Assembly (NCBI GenBank): GCA_003569205.1
Contig: BGOK01000007.1
Location: 1 to 64,000, forward strand
Origin: Verrucomicrobiota bacterium
GTDB taxonomy: Bacteria; Verrucomicrobiota; Verrucomicrobiia; Opitutales; UBA953
Length of the DNA stretch: 64,000 nt
Direction: 5' to 3'
Shown: in pieces, positions 51,234-59,783 of the stretch
How positions within the stretch are numbered: the first letter of the stretch is position 1
Layout: each line of letters begins with the position of its first letter
Position numbers and translations under genes: made by a program
Notes under the pieces: model-generated
Seen by the model: only the letters and a program-made list of their open reading frames with translations
Told to the model about the DNA's origin: nothing
Database searches by the model: none

Positions 51234-54200
51234 ATGCCCCGCTTCGTTTTAGCCCTGCTCACGCTATGCCTTGGCCTCTCGCTCCACGCCGAGACCTACG
51301 AGCTACGCAGCGGTGACCTCATCCGCCGCTTCGAATTGAAGGACGGACGCTTCCGCACGCTCGGTTGGACGGACAAGGCCACAGGCCGCACGCTCGATGT
51401 AGACAGCGATGAGTTCGCCATCCGCCTATCAGACGGCACCGTGCTCACGGCCGATGATTACGAGGCAAAGGTGGTGGTGTGGGCTTTAGCCGAAAGCTCC
51501 CGCAGCTCCCACTCCAAGACCTTACCCGACATCGAATACCAACTACGCCCAGGTCGTACCCGCGCAGGCGCCCCTCCCTTCGTCACCCAAACGTTCTCCA
51601 CCACGTTGAAACCTGGCGTCACGGGGATAATTTGGAAGCGCATCGAGGTGCGGTGGCCCGAAGGTAAAGTCGACGACAAGGCCGGGCTTGAGACGGAACG
51701 TTTCCGGACCAAGGCGAAGACTTACCGTGGAGGTCGCGGGGAGCCATTAGTGTTCGATGATGCATGGATTCTTTTGCCAGAAAACCCGACGGCCCTGACC
51801 CGCCACACCGACGGCAATCAACCGGCAGCCTATTCGCATCGCTTCGAGAGCGTTGGTAACCACAGCTTCGTGGACTTCGAAAAGGCGGATATTGAAACGA
51901 ACCCAGAATCCGGTCTAGTGCGCTGCCTCTCCTTTGACCGAGTCCGTCCGAAGGCTTTGGCCTGGGCTCGGCCAGGCGTCGCCGCCGCCGCGACGATGAG
52001 CGACGAGGTAGCCGTCTTCGCCGTCAAAGCGGGCCTCAGCCCGGAACAGGCCGTGATCGATTACAGCCGCCCAACAGCGAAGACGCGGAGCTACACCCAC
52101 TACAACAACTGGTTCGACCCGGCGGGCAAGAACCTGAAGGGCGACAACCTGCCGGCCATTCATCGCCAGTTCTTGGAGGCCTTGAAGGGCTCCGGCATCA
52201 AGGTCGACGGCCTGGTGCCCGATAACGGTTGGCAAAATCGCAAGTCGGTCTGGCAACCCGCCGCTGGCGCCTTCCCTGAGGGCATGAAAGACCTGAATAA
52301 ACTGAGCGAGACATTGCTCGCCCAAGGTTCGTCACTCGGCCTCTGGATGGCTGTAGACGGCACGACCAATGACATTAACTGGGGCGTCCAGGAGGGCTAC
52401 GTGAAGGCCCAAGCGAACGGCTACTTCAAACAGTACTTCGCCCACTACTCGCTCGCGGACGAAAAATATCAGCAAGCAACCATGCAACAAATGGCAATAC
52501 TGTCCGGCGAGACCAAGGTGTCCTACCTCAAGTTCGACTTTAATCACCTCTCCCACATCCTGCCCACCGATCGCCACGGTCACGCAGGCGAGTTCACTGG
52601 TTTCGCCATTGCGACCCAACCCGCCCGTGCGAAGGGCGTCTTCATCAACGCGACCAACTGGACGTGGCATTCACCGGCTTGGCTGAACTACGCGGACTCG
52701 GTCTGGCTGCTGGCGGGCGATGATGGCTTCAATGGCAATTGGCCCGAACTCTCCGGCCGCGCGCAGGCCACGACCGACCGCGATGTGTACTTCTGGCGAA
52801 TGTGGGGCGACCCGGCCGATCGGCCGTGGTTCCCGATCGCCAACATCATGACGCACGGGATCATCCGTAACGCCCGCGGGCAGATGTCCTTCCCAACCGA
52901 CCTGCCGCGCGATTGGTCCGACCACGTGCTGATGCACTACGGCCGCGGTACCCTGCTCCGCGAATGGTACCTGTCGCCGGCTTCGGTGACGCCCGACGAA
53001 TGGAAGGCGCTCATCGCGGTCCACCAATGGACCGAGGCCCGTAAGCCCGACATGATCAATACCTGCTATGTGGGCGGCCGACCCGATGATGGCCATGCCT
53101 ACGGCTACATAGGCTGGTCCCGCGATGGCCAGACGGGCACGCTGGTCGCGCGCAACCCCGCCGCTAGGACCGCAACGCTCTCGGTCCGCCTGGACGCCAC
53201 GACGTTCTTCGCCGGCAAGCCCGGCCAAGCCTGGCACGCCCGCATGGTCTATCCGTATCGTATGGAGTTGCCCACGACCTATCGCGGCGGTGAAAGGGCG
53301 GAGATTTCCATCCCCGGCTACGAGACGGTAGCGCTGGAGTTCAGCCCCGGCGAAGCCCGTGGCCCAGTGTTTAGGCTGGCCGCCGATAGTTCGCATAAGG
53401 TTAGCGGTACGGGAGCTAGCCAAAAGGTCGCCGTGAAGATCGCCGACTTCATCACCGACCGCCGCGAGTTGCTGCTCATCGGCCGCCCCGCCCTACCCAA
53501 TCTCCTCATCAACGGCCAGCTGGTGAAGCCGACCCGTCAACGCAGCGCGGCGATTAATCAATACCCCGGCTATGCCCGGCACGGCATGCTCAGTACCGAG
53601 GCCAAACCTTGGCAGATGGCTGGTTACGACCTCAAGGCCTATGGCGCCAACTTTGAAATCCAAATCGTCCCAGGCGAATCCGCCACGACGGCCGAGGCTT
53701 GGTTGCTCACCGAGCGTCCGTTCGGTGCCGACGATAAGCCCACGGTATCCCCGCTGACGTTACCAGGGGCGATGCGCCACACGACCCAGTTGCTGGCTTC
53801 ACAGGCCTATGCGGCCGTAGTCATCCCACCGTCTGACCTCTCGCCCGAGGCCATCAAAGGTGCGAAGTCTGCCAAGCTCACGCTCGAGGTCTTCGGCAAT
53901 AACGGCAAGGCCTTCGGCGACAAGACGCTCACCCTGAACGGCGTGTTACTCGGTGTCCTACCCGCCGGCACTGACCAATGGAGTAAGGCGGAGTTCAAGC
54001 TCTCGCCTGCCGCCCTCGCTACTTTGACCAAGGCTAACATCGCGGCGGTCACTTGTCCGAAATCCGATGATAAGTTCAAGGTGCGCAGCCTTCGCCTTAC
54101 GGTCACCTTGGCGGATGGCTCCGAAGCCCTCGGCAGCCGAAGCGGCGCGCTCACCAGCCACGCCGACTGGTCCTTCTTTGAAGGCAAGGCCTTCGCGCAA

Positions 54201-54236
54201 CCGACGGATAGCGGTACCATCCCGCTCGGCCTCTAA
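51234..54236 (+). CDS. Secreted glycoside hydrolase, clan GH-D (alpha-galactosidase-like)
   Basis: 1000 residues. A signal peptide (MPRFVLALLTLCLGLSLHAE) leads to an N-terminal beta-sandwich, then a TIM barrel with HYNNWFD, VDGLVPDNGWQN, and YLKFDFNH, where Asp435 is the likely nucleophile, followed by AGDDGFNG near 495-500 as a possible acid/base region. After the barrel comes a C-terminal beta domain and a further NPCBM-like module (about 840-990, SAKLTLEVFGNNGKAF). GH27/GH36-type enzymes hydrolyse alpha-galactosides; the exact family is not certain. Its last four bases overlap the convergent gluconokinase gene. Confidence 0.82.
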   Translation: MPRFVLALLTLCLGLSLHAETYELRSGDLIRRFELKDGRFRTLGWTDKATGRTLDVDSDEFAIRLSDGTVLTADDYEAKVVVWALAESSRSSHSKTLPDIEYQLRPGRTRAGAPPFVTQTFSTTLKPGVTGIIWKRIEVRWPEGKVDDKAGLETERFRTKAKTYRGGRGEPLVFDDAWILLPENPTALTRHTDGNQPAAYSHRFESVGNHSFVDFEKADIETNPESGLVRCLSFDRVRPKALAWARPGVAAAATMSDEVAVFAVKAGLSPEQAVIDYSRPTAKTRSYTHYNNWFDPAGKNLKGDNLPAIHRQFLEALKGSGIKVDGLVPDNGWQNRKSVWQPAAGAFPEGMKDLNKLSETLLAQGSSLGLWMAVDGTTNDINWGVQEGYVKAQANGYFKQYFAHYSLADEKYQQATMQQMAILSGETKVSYLKFDFNHLSHILPTDRHGHAGEFTGFAIATQPARAKGVFINATNWTWHSPAWLNYADSVWLLAGDDGFNGNWPELSGRAQATTDRDVYFWRMWGDPADRPWFPIANIMTHGIIRNARGQMSFPTDLPRDWSDHVLMHYGRGTLLREWYLSPASVTPDEWKALIAVHQWTEARKPDMINTCYVGGRPDDGHAYGYIGWSRDGQTGTLVARNPAARTATLSVRLDATTFFAGKPGQAWHARMVYPYRMELPTTYRGGERAEISIPGYETVALEFSPGEARGPVFRLAADSSHKVSGTGASQKVAVKIADFITDRRELLLIGRPALPNLLINGQLVKPTRQRSAAINQYPGYARHGMLSTEAKPWQMAGYDLKAYGANFEIQIVPGESATTAEAWLLTERPFGADDKPTVSPLTLPGAMRHTTQLLASQAYAAVVIPPSDLSPEAIKGAKSAKLTLEVFGNNGKAFGDKTLTLNGVLLGVLPAGTDQWSKAEFKLSPAALATLTKANIAAVTCPKSDDKFKVRSLRLTVTLADGSEALGSRSGALTSHADWSFFEGKAFAQPTDSGTIPLGL

Positions 54237-54748
54237 GCCGACAGCTTCTCGAAGAAGATCCGCAGGATATCGGCCAACTGCGCTGGAGGCATCGTGATGG
54301 GCAAGGTCACCGCCCTTTCGGATGGCGGGACCGGACGTTCCAAAATGGCCAACTGGCTCGCGAGGAGCGACGGCGGCATGAAGTGGTCCTTGCGCCCGGC
54401 AAGGCGTTGCGCGAGCAGCGCCTCTGGGCCATCCAACAAGACGAAGAAGAGAGCCGGATCGCCCTGACGGAGCTGATTGCGGTAGATTCGCTTGAGGGCC
54501 GAACAGGTGATGACCATCGTCTCGCCACGGGCTTTCCCCTCGGCAATACGCTGAGCCATCGCCGATAGCCAGCCCACGCGATCCTCGTCCGTGAGCGGCT
54601 GGCCAGACTTCATCTTCGCGACGTTCGCGGGAGGGTGAAAATCGTCCGCTTCGACGAACACAAAGCCGCTCCCCTTGGCGTAGTGCATGGCAACCGTACT
54701 CTTACCCGAGCCGGCGACGCCCATGAAGACGACGTTTGGGTGCGCCAC
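54233..54748 (-). CDS. gntK: Gluconokinase
   Basis: 171 residues. The P-loop GVAGSGKST is followed by EADDFHPPANVAKM, DEDRVGWL and the CSALKRIYRNQLR segment, which together identify the GntK family. It phosphorylates gluconate to 6-phosphogluconate. It is the last gene of the minus-strand run sulfatase > MFS > Gfo/Idh > gntK, starting 8 bases after the dehydrogenase. This order suggests a released sugar is imported, oxidised and phosphorylated. No gnd or edd gene is present nearby. Confidence 0.93.
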   Translation of the reverse strand: MAHPNVVFMGVAGSGKSTVAMHYAKGSGFVFVEADDFHPPANVAKMKSGQPLTDEDRVGWLSAMAQRIAEGKARGETMVITCSALKRIYRNQLRQGDPALFFVLLDGPEALLAQRLAGRKDHFMPPSLLASQLAILERPVPPSERAVTLPITMPPAQLADILRIFFEKLSA

Positions 54749-54756
54749 GGACGGAC

Positions 54757-55833
54757 TCAGAGGTTGATCGTGCGGCCTTCGCGGAACGACTGGTCAGCGG
54801 CCGCGACGATGCGCATCGAATTCACAGCGTCATCGAGGTGGGCGGTGAGGTCGAGGTTCTCGCGAATCGCTTTCTCGAAATACACCTGCTCGCGTTCGCA
54901 CAGACCATCATGACCCGGATCGGCCTCAGTCGCGACGAGTTGGTCGGGCTTGGAGAACTTCCCATCAGGACCGAGGGCAGAATGGTGCACCTTGAGCGCC
55001 TGGGCGCCGGTGTGGCCGTCGACGTCGGCGGAATTGCCCTCTTGGGCGCCCTTCCCAGCGACAATCGTCACGGAACCCTTCGGACCCACAACGTCCTTCA
55101 CGAAGAAAGCCTCCTCGGACATCATCGGACCCCAGCCGGCTTCATACCAACCCACGGAGCCATCGGCAAAGGTCACCTGGAGCTGGCCGTAGTTGACCAT
55201 GCCTTCTGGAAGTTCGTCGGAAAGACGGGCGCCGATACCGGATACGCGGATGGGGCGGCTGCCCGTCATGAGGCACATGATGTCGACGTAATGCACGCCG
55301 CAGTCGACGATTGGGCTGCACGTCTGCATGAGCGCGCGGTGGGTCTTCCAATTGTCGCCGGAGCTCTGCTGATTGAGGTTCATGCGCATGACCAGCGGCT
55401 TCCCGAGCTTCTGGGCCTCGGTGATGAACTGCGTCCAAGCGGGGTGATGGCGGAGGATGTAACCGATCACGACCTTACGGCCTGTCGACTTGGCTTTAGC
55501 GGCAATCTGCTCAGCTTCGGCGACGGACGCCGCGAGGGGCTTCTCGACGAACGCATGGCAACCAGCCTCGAGGGCCGCGATGGTGTATTCGGCATGCGTG
55601 TCCGGGTAGCTCGAAATCGAAACCGCGTCCGGCTTGGTCGCCTTCAGCGCCTCATGGAAATCGGAGAACTCCGGGTACCCACCACCGAGCTCTTGATTAA
55701 GCTTAGTGCGAGAAGCGGCCGAACGCGTCACCAGACCGACGATCTGGAAGCCCGGCAGTTTATGGTAGGCTAGGGCGTGCGAACGGCCCATGTGACCGGC
55801 ACCAACACAAAGGATGCGGATAGGAGAAGCCAT
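54757..55833 (-). CDS. Cytoplasmic Gfo/Idh/MocA-family dehydrogenase
   Basis: 358 residues, with no signal peptide. It has the Rossmann motif CVGAGHMGRSHA, the catalytic EKPLA lysine region and DCGVHYVDIMC with the late His of the C-terminal domain. It oxidises the C1, C2 or C3 position of a sugar or related polyol with NAD(P). Its spot between the MFS transporter (14 bases upstream) and gluconokinase (8 bases downstream) supports a catabolic role on an imported sugar. Confidence 0.9.
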   Translation of the reverse strand: MASPIRILCVGAGHMGRSHALAYHKLPGFQIVGLVTRSAASRTKLNQELGGGYPEFSDFHEALKATKPDAVSISSYPDTHAEYTIAALEAGCHAFVEKPLAASVAEAEQIAAKAKSTGRKVVIGYILRHHPAWTQFITEAQKLGKPLVMRMNLNQQSSGDNWKTHRALMQTCSPIVDCGVHYVDIMCLMTGSRPIRVSGIGARLSDELPEGMVNYGQLQVTFADGSVGWYEAGWGPMMSEEAFFVKDVVGPKGSVTIVAGKGAQEGNSADVDGHTGAQALKVHHSALGPDGKFSKPDQLVATEADPGHDGLCEREQVYFEKAIRENLDLTAHLDDAVNSMRIVAAADQSFREGRTINL

Positions 55834-55847
55834 GAAAGAAAAAAGGC

Positions 55848-57077
55848 TTAGTCTTGAGACTTATCGGACAGTCGCGTGTCGTCGTGGAAGACCAAGGCAA
55901 AGAGCACCAACAGGACGAGGGCGAAGGCGGAAGGATAGAGCCAGAATTCCTTAGCGAAGATCGTCTTGCCGTCGACCACGGTGATGAAGCGCTCATGCAA
56001 CAAAGGTGCGATGCGGTTACCGATGAATAAGCCCAAGCCTAACGTGGCCCAAGTCACGACGGACTGCGCCGTATTACGCAGGCCTTCGGGGGCCTTACGG
56101 TCGGCGTATAACGTACCCGTCACGAAGAAGAAGTCGTAGCAAGCGCCGTGGATGGCGATAGCCGTGAAGAGGGCCAGGCCAGAGCTGGGGAATTCTGCAA
56201 ACAACCAGTAGCGCAGAGCCCAGCAGGCCATACCGAAGAGGAGGATGGTTTTTGCCGAGAAACGTACGGCCAACAAAGGGAGTAAAGCCAAGAAGATGAC
56301 CTCAGACACCTGTCCAGCCGTCATGAAAGTCTCCGTCTGACTGATGCCCGCGCTCTTTAGGAACGTGTTGGCGTAAGAGTAGTAGAGCGCCAACGGAATA
56401 CAGAATAAGACGGAGAAGCACAGGAAGAGTAGGAACTTACCGTCACCCAACAGTTTCCACAGACCGCCGGAGACAGCCGCACCAGCCTCCTTCTTCACAG
56501 GGTCGGCGAGCCGCAAGCAACAGCCCGCGACGAGAATCAAGGCGGCACCGCCCAGATAGAAGATGATAGGCTGAGTAGCCACGGCCGGATCGTAGTACTT
56601 GGCGAGTACCGTGCCGACTAGCACCCCAGAGACGATCCAACCGATCGTACCCCAGAGGCGGATGGCACCAAACTGGCGACCGGGATCATCCAACGAAGCG
56701 AGGACCACCGAATTCAACAAGGGGAGTGCCGCGAAGAAACAGAGCGAATGCGCAAACAAGACCACCTGAAAGGCGGACGAACCACCGGCATGCGGAGCGT
56801 AGACCAGCAAGAGGCCACCCAGTGCGCTCAAGGCTGCCAACAGCAGGCGGGGCGAGAAGCTCCGGTCGGCCAACCAACCCGCTAACAAGGCGGAGATCAT
56901 CGCAGCCAAGGGTCCCATGCTGTAGGCGGCCCCGATGATGGTATCGTCCTTGGGATAGATTGTAGCGAGGTAACTCCCCATCGGCACAAAGAAGACGCCC
57001 CAACCAAAGAACGTGAGGAACATCACGAGACCCGCAATGAAACGGGCGGGGACTTTCAAGGCTGAGGAATCTTGCAT
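55848..57077 (-). CDS. MFS transporter, nucleoside:H+ symporter-like
   Basis: 409 residues with about twelve transmembrane helices. The N-terminal FFGWGVFFVPMGSYL and IGAAYSMGPLAAMISAL segments recall the NupG/XapB family, and GWLADRSFSPR fits the MFS motif between helices 2 and 3. The start at 57077 follows a CCCCTCCTCCCC leader. Given the genes around it, the likely substrate is a mono- or oligosaccharide released by the sulfatase and glycosidases, not a nucleoside; specificity is not readable from the sequence. Confidence 0.87.
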   Translation of the reverse strand: MQDSSALKVPARFIAGLVMFLTFFGWGVFFVPMGSYLATIYPKDDTIIGAAYSMGPLAAMISALLAGWLADRSFSPRLLLAALSALGGLLLVYAPHAGGSSAFQVVLFAHSLCFFAALPLLNSVVLASLDDPGRQFGAIRLWGTIGWIVSGVLVGTVLAKYYDPAVATQPIIFYLGGAALILVAGCCLRLADPVKKEAGAAVSGGLWKLLGDGKFLLFLCFSVLFCIPLALYYSYANTFLKSAGISQTETFMTAGQVSEVIFLALLPLLAVRFSAKTILLFGMACWALRYWLFAEFPSSGLALFTAIAIHGACYDFFFVTGTLYADRKAPEGLRNTAQSVVTWATLGLGLFIGNRIAPLLHERFITVVDGKTIFAKEFWLYPSAFALVLLVLFALVFHDDTRLSDKSQD

Positions 57078-57170
57078 GGGGAGGAGGGGGTTGGGAACAG
57101 CATCACTAGTCCCCAACTCGCTTCAAGCCGAGAGATGCCCCGCACACGCCCACTATCGAGCGATTATGCC

Positions 57171-58760
57171 TTACCGCGGGAGCGGCTGCGCAACGCCTTT
57201 GGCCTTTTGTTCGTCGAGCTTAGCCCGTAAGCGTGCGACGACCTCAGGGTTTTCGGCCGCCACGTTCTTACGCTCGGCAGGGTCGGCCAAGAGATCAAAG
57301 AGGCGCGGACCAGACTGCTCCTGACGGTCCCGTTCCAAGTCCTCCGCGGACCCCAGTAAAGCCACCAAGGGCCCGGTGGCTTTCGCACCAGCGTTCTTGG
57401 CCTTCGCTGGTGCACCGACCCCAGGAATGAATTTCCAGCGGGCATCGCGGATGGACAGCGTATTGGCCTGCGTGCTCGAAATCACGGTCTCGCGCCCGGC
57501 CCCGCCCTTCAACGCGGCCGACGTGTCGACGCCGTCCAACCTCAAGAACTCCGCGGGGTCACCGCCGGCTACCTTCGTGAAGACTGCCGGCAAATCAACC
57601 TGCGACATCAAGGCATCGGAAACCTGGCCCGCTGGGGCTTGGCCCGGCCAGCGTGCAATAAAACCAACGCGCGTGCCGCCTTCCAGGATGCTGTACTTAC
57701 CCCCACGGAACGGTCCCGCTGGGCGATGGCCGGCCTGTTGGTTCTTCTCGACGGCTTGGTCCTTATAACCGTCATCGAGGACGGGGCCGTTATCCGAAGT
57801 ATAAATCACGAGGGTGTTCTCCGCGAGACCCTGCTTTTCGAGCTCGGCCAAGATACGCCCCACCTGGTCGTCAAAGGCCACGACCGCATCACCGCGGGGG
57901 CCCAAGGGCGTGCGTCCAGCGTAACGCGGGTGGTGCACGCGGGGTACATGGTTCTCGTGTGAAGCGTAGTAGAGGAAGAATGGCTTGGCCTTGTTGGCCG
58001 CGATGAAGGCACAGGCCTTGTCGGCGAACACATCGCCCATGGTCTCGTCATTCCAGAGCGCCGCCTTGCCGCCCTTCATCCAACCGATGCGACCAACGCC
58101 GTTCACATTGGCCATATTATGACCGTGCGACCAATCCATCTTCAACTTGGCCCGCTCGGCCGCCGTCGTGAGGTCGGGATCGCCCGGAAACGGATTCTTG
58201 TAGCTGACTTCAATCGGATCCTTCGGGTCGAGCCCGACAACAGTACCATCCTCGACGAAGACGGTCGGCACGCGGTCGCCTGTGGCGGCCATGATGTAAG
58301 AATAAGAAAAACCGATTTGGTTCGGAGAAGGGCTGATCGACTTGTTCCAATTAACGGACTCACCGCCCAGACCGAGGTGCCACTTACCCACGACGCCGGT
58401 GGCGTAACCCAGTTTGGCGAGGCTCGCTGGTAAGGTTGGCCGACCTGGCTTGATGATCATGTTAGCGTCACCGGGCAGGACGCCCGTCCCCTGCCGGCGC
58501 CAAGCATACTCGCCGGTCAGCAAGGAATAACGGGACGGCGTGCAGGTGGCGGAAGTACAGTAGCCGGCAGTGAAGCGGAGGCCTTGGGCGGCGAGCCGAT
58601 CGAGGTTCGGGGTGGAGATGACTTTAGCCCCGTAGCAGCCTAGGTCACCCCAACCGATATCGTCGGAATAAAGCAGGATGATGTTCGGCGGACGCTTCGC
58701 GGGCTCGGCGGCGCAGGCCAGAGCAACGGAGAATAATGCCAGCAAGGGGGACAGGCGCAT
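57171..58760 (-). CDS. Secreted arylsulfatase-type sulfatase
   Basis: 529 residues. A signal peptide (MRLSPLLALFSVALACAAE) precedes the alkaline-phosphatase-like fold. The metal site begins YSDDIGWGD, and Cys73 in CTPSR lies in the sulfatase signature whose cysteine is converted to formylglycine (by an anaerobic or FGE-type maturase not in this window). GKWHLG and SDNGP supply further active-site residues. It removes sulfate from carbohydrate or aryl esters. It is the first gene of a minus-strand run, 93 bases before the MFS gene. The start at 58760 follows a CCCTTCCCC leader. Confidence 0.92.
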   Translation of the reverse strand: MRLSPLLALFSVALACAAEPAKRPPNIILLYSDDIGWGDLGCYGAKVISTPNLDRLAAQGLRFTAGYCTSATCTPSRYSLLTGEYAWRRQGTGVLPGDANMIIKPGRPTLPASLAKLGYATGVVGKWHLGLGGESVNWNKSISPSPNQIGFSYSYIMAATGDRVPTVFVEDGTVVGLDPKDPIEVSYKNPFPGDPDLTTAAERAKLKMDWSHGHNMANVNGVGRIGWMKGGKAALWNDETMGDVFADKACAFIAANKAKPFFLYYASHENHVPRVHHPRYAGRTPLGPRGDAVVAFDDQVGRILAELEKQGLAENTLVIYTSDNGPVLDDGYKDQAVEKNQQAGHRPAGPFRGGKYSILEGGTRVGFIARWPGQAPAGQVSDALMSQVDLPAVFTKVAGGDPAEFLRLDGVDTSAALKGGAGRETVISSTQANTLSIRDARWKFIPGVGAPAKAKNAGAKATGPLVALLGSAEDLERDRQEQSGPRLFDLLADPAERKNVAAENPEVVARLRAKLDEQKAKGVAQPLPR

Positions 58761-58852
58761 GGGGAAGGGTCTAAGCAGCCCTGCGGAGATTTCCAAGCCT
58801 GCAGTCGACAGGGCTGACTTGCAAAAGCCCGCAAACCACCCAATCCAGAACC

Positions 58853-59707
58853 ATGCGCTTTTTCAAGTACCACGCCCTCGGCAACGACTACCTCGTTCTC
58901 GAACCCAAGGACTGCGCTCCCCTCTTCTCACAGGACGCCATCCGCAAGGTGTGCCATCGCCACTATGGACTCGGCTCGGACGGCATCCTCTATGGCCCCA
59001 TTGAACGCACCGATGGCGCCTTTGGCCTTCGCATCCTAAACCCCGACGGCTCGGAAGCAGAGAAGTCTGGCAACGGTATCCGCATCTTCTGCCGCCACCT
59101 CCTCGAGACTAAGCGCGTTCAGGAAGGCCAAGCATTCAAAGTCCACACCCTGGGCGGCCTCGTCGGTTGCTCCGTCTTTGAAGGCGGCAACCGTATCCGC
59201 GTCGAGATGGGCCAGGTGTCCTTCAGCGCTCCCGTGATTCCGCACATTGGCGCCGATCGCGAAGTCCTCGGCGAAAGCATCACCGTCCACGGTAAGACGT
59301 TTAAATATTGGGCGGCCACCGTCGGCAACCCGCACTGCGTCATCCCAGTGGACGACCTCTCGCCTGACCTCGCCAAGACCTACGGCCCGGCGCTCGAGAC
59401 GCACCCCAATTTCCCGAATCGCACGAACGTGCAGTTCATGAAGATTGTCGACCGCCAGAACGTCCAAATTGAGATCTGGGAACGCGGCGCTGGCTACACC
59501 CTCGCCTCGGGGTCCTCTTCCTCGGCTTCGGCTGCGGTCGCCCGTAAAATGGGCCTGGTAGACGCCGATTTGACGGTCCATATGCCCGGCGGTAAGATTA
59601 TTATTGGCATCGGGGCGGACTTCTCCATCGTGATGACAGGTCCGACCACCCCGGTAGGCGTCTTCGAGATGCACCCTGGGGTTCCGGTCCAAGACGTCGC
59701 CCTCTAA
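58853..59707 (+). CDS. dapF: Diaminopimelate epimerase family protein lacking both catalytic cysteines
   Basis: 284 residues, aligning end to end with DapF. Hallmarks are FKYHALGNDYL at the start, NPDGSEAEK-S-GNGIR, GNPHCVIPVDD and GAGYTLA-S-GSSSSA. The two bold positions are the cysteines of the two-base racemisation mechanism (Cys73 and Cys217 of E. coli); here they are Ser72 and Ser219, both read from unambiguous TCT and TCG codons. Family members with the canonical pair epimerise LL- to meso-diaminopimelate. This protein could be a weaker epimerase, a different isomerase, or an inactive relative. It begins just after the minus-strand sulfatase. Confidence 0.85.
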   Translation: MRFFKYHALGNDYLVLEPKDCAPLFSQDAIRKVCHRHYGLGSDGILYGPIERTDGAFGLRILNPDGSEAEKSGNGIRIFCRHLLETKRVQEGQAFKVHTLGGLVGCSVFEGGNRIRVEMGQVSFSAPVIPHIGADREVLGESITVHGKTFKYWAATVGNPHCVIPVDDLSPDLAKTYGPALETHPNFPNRTNVQFMKIVDRQNVQIEIWERGAGYTLASGSSSSASAAVARKMGLVDADLTVHMPGGKIIIGIGADFSIVMTGPTTPVGVFEMHPGVPVQDVAL

Positions 59708-59783
59708 GGCGGTTAGTCTTTAGCAGCATTCACTTTCGGTGTGCCCACTTCCGGGCCACACCGCTTTCCCGCACGAACCACCT

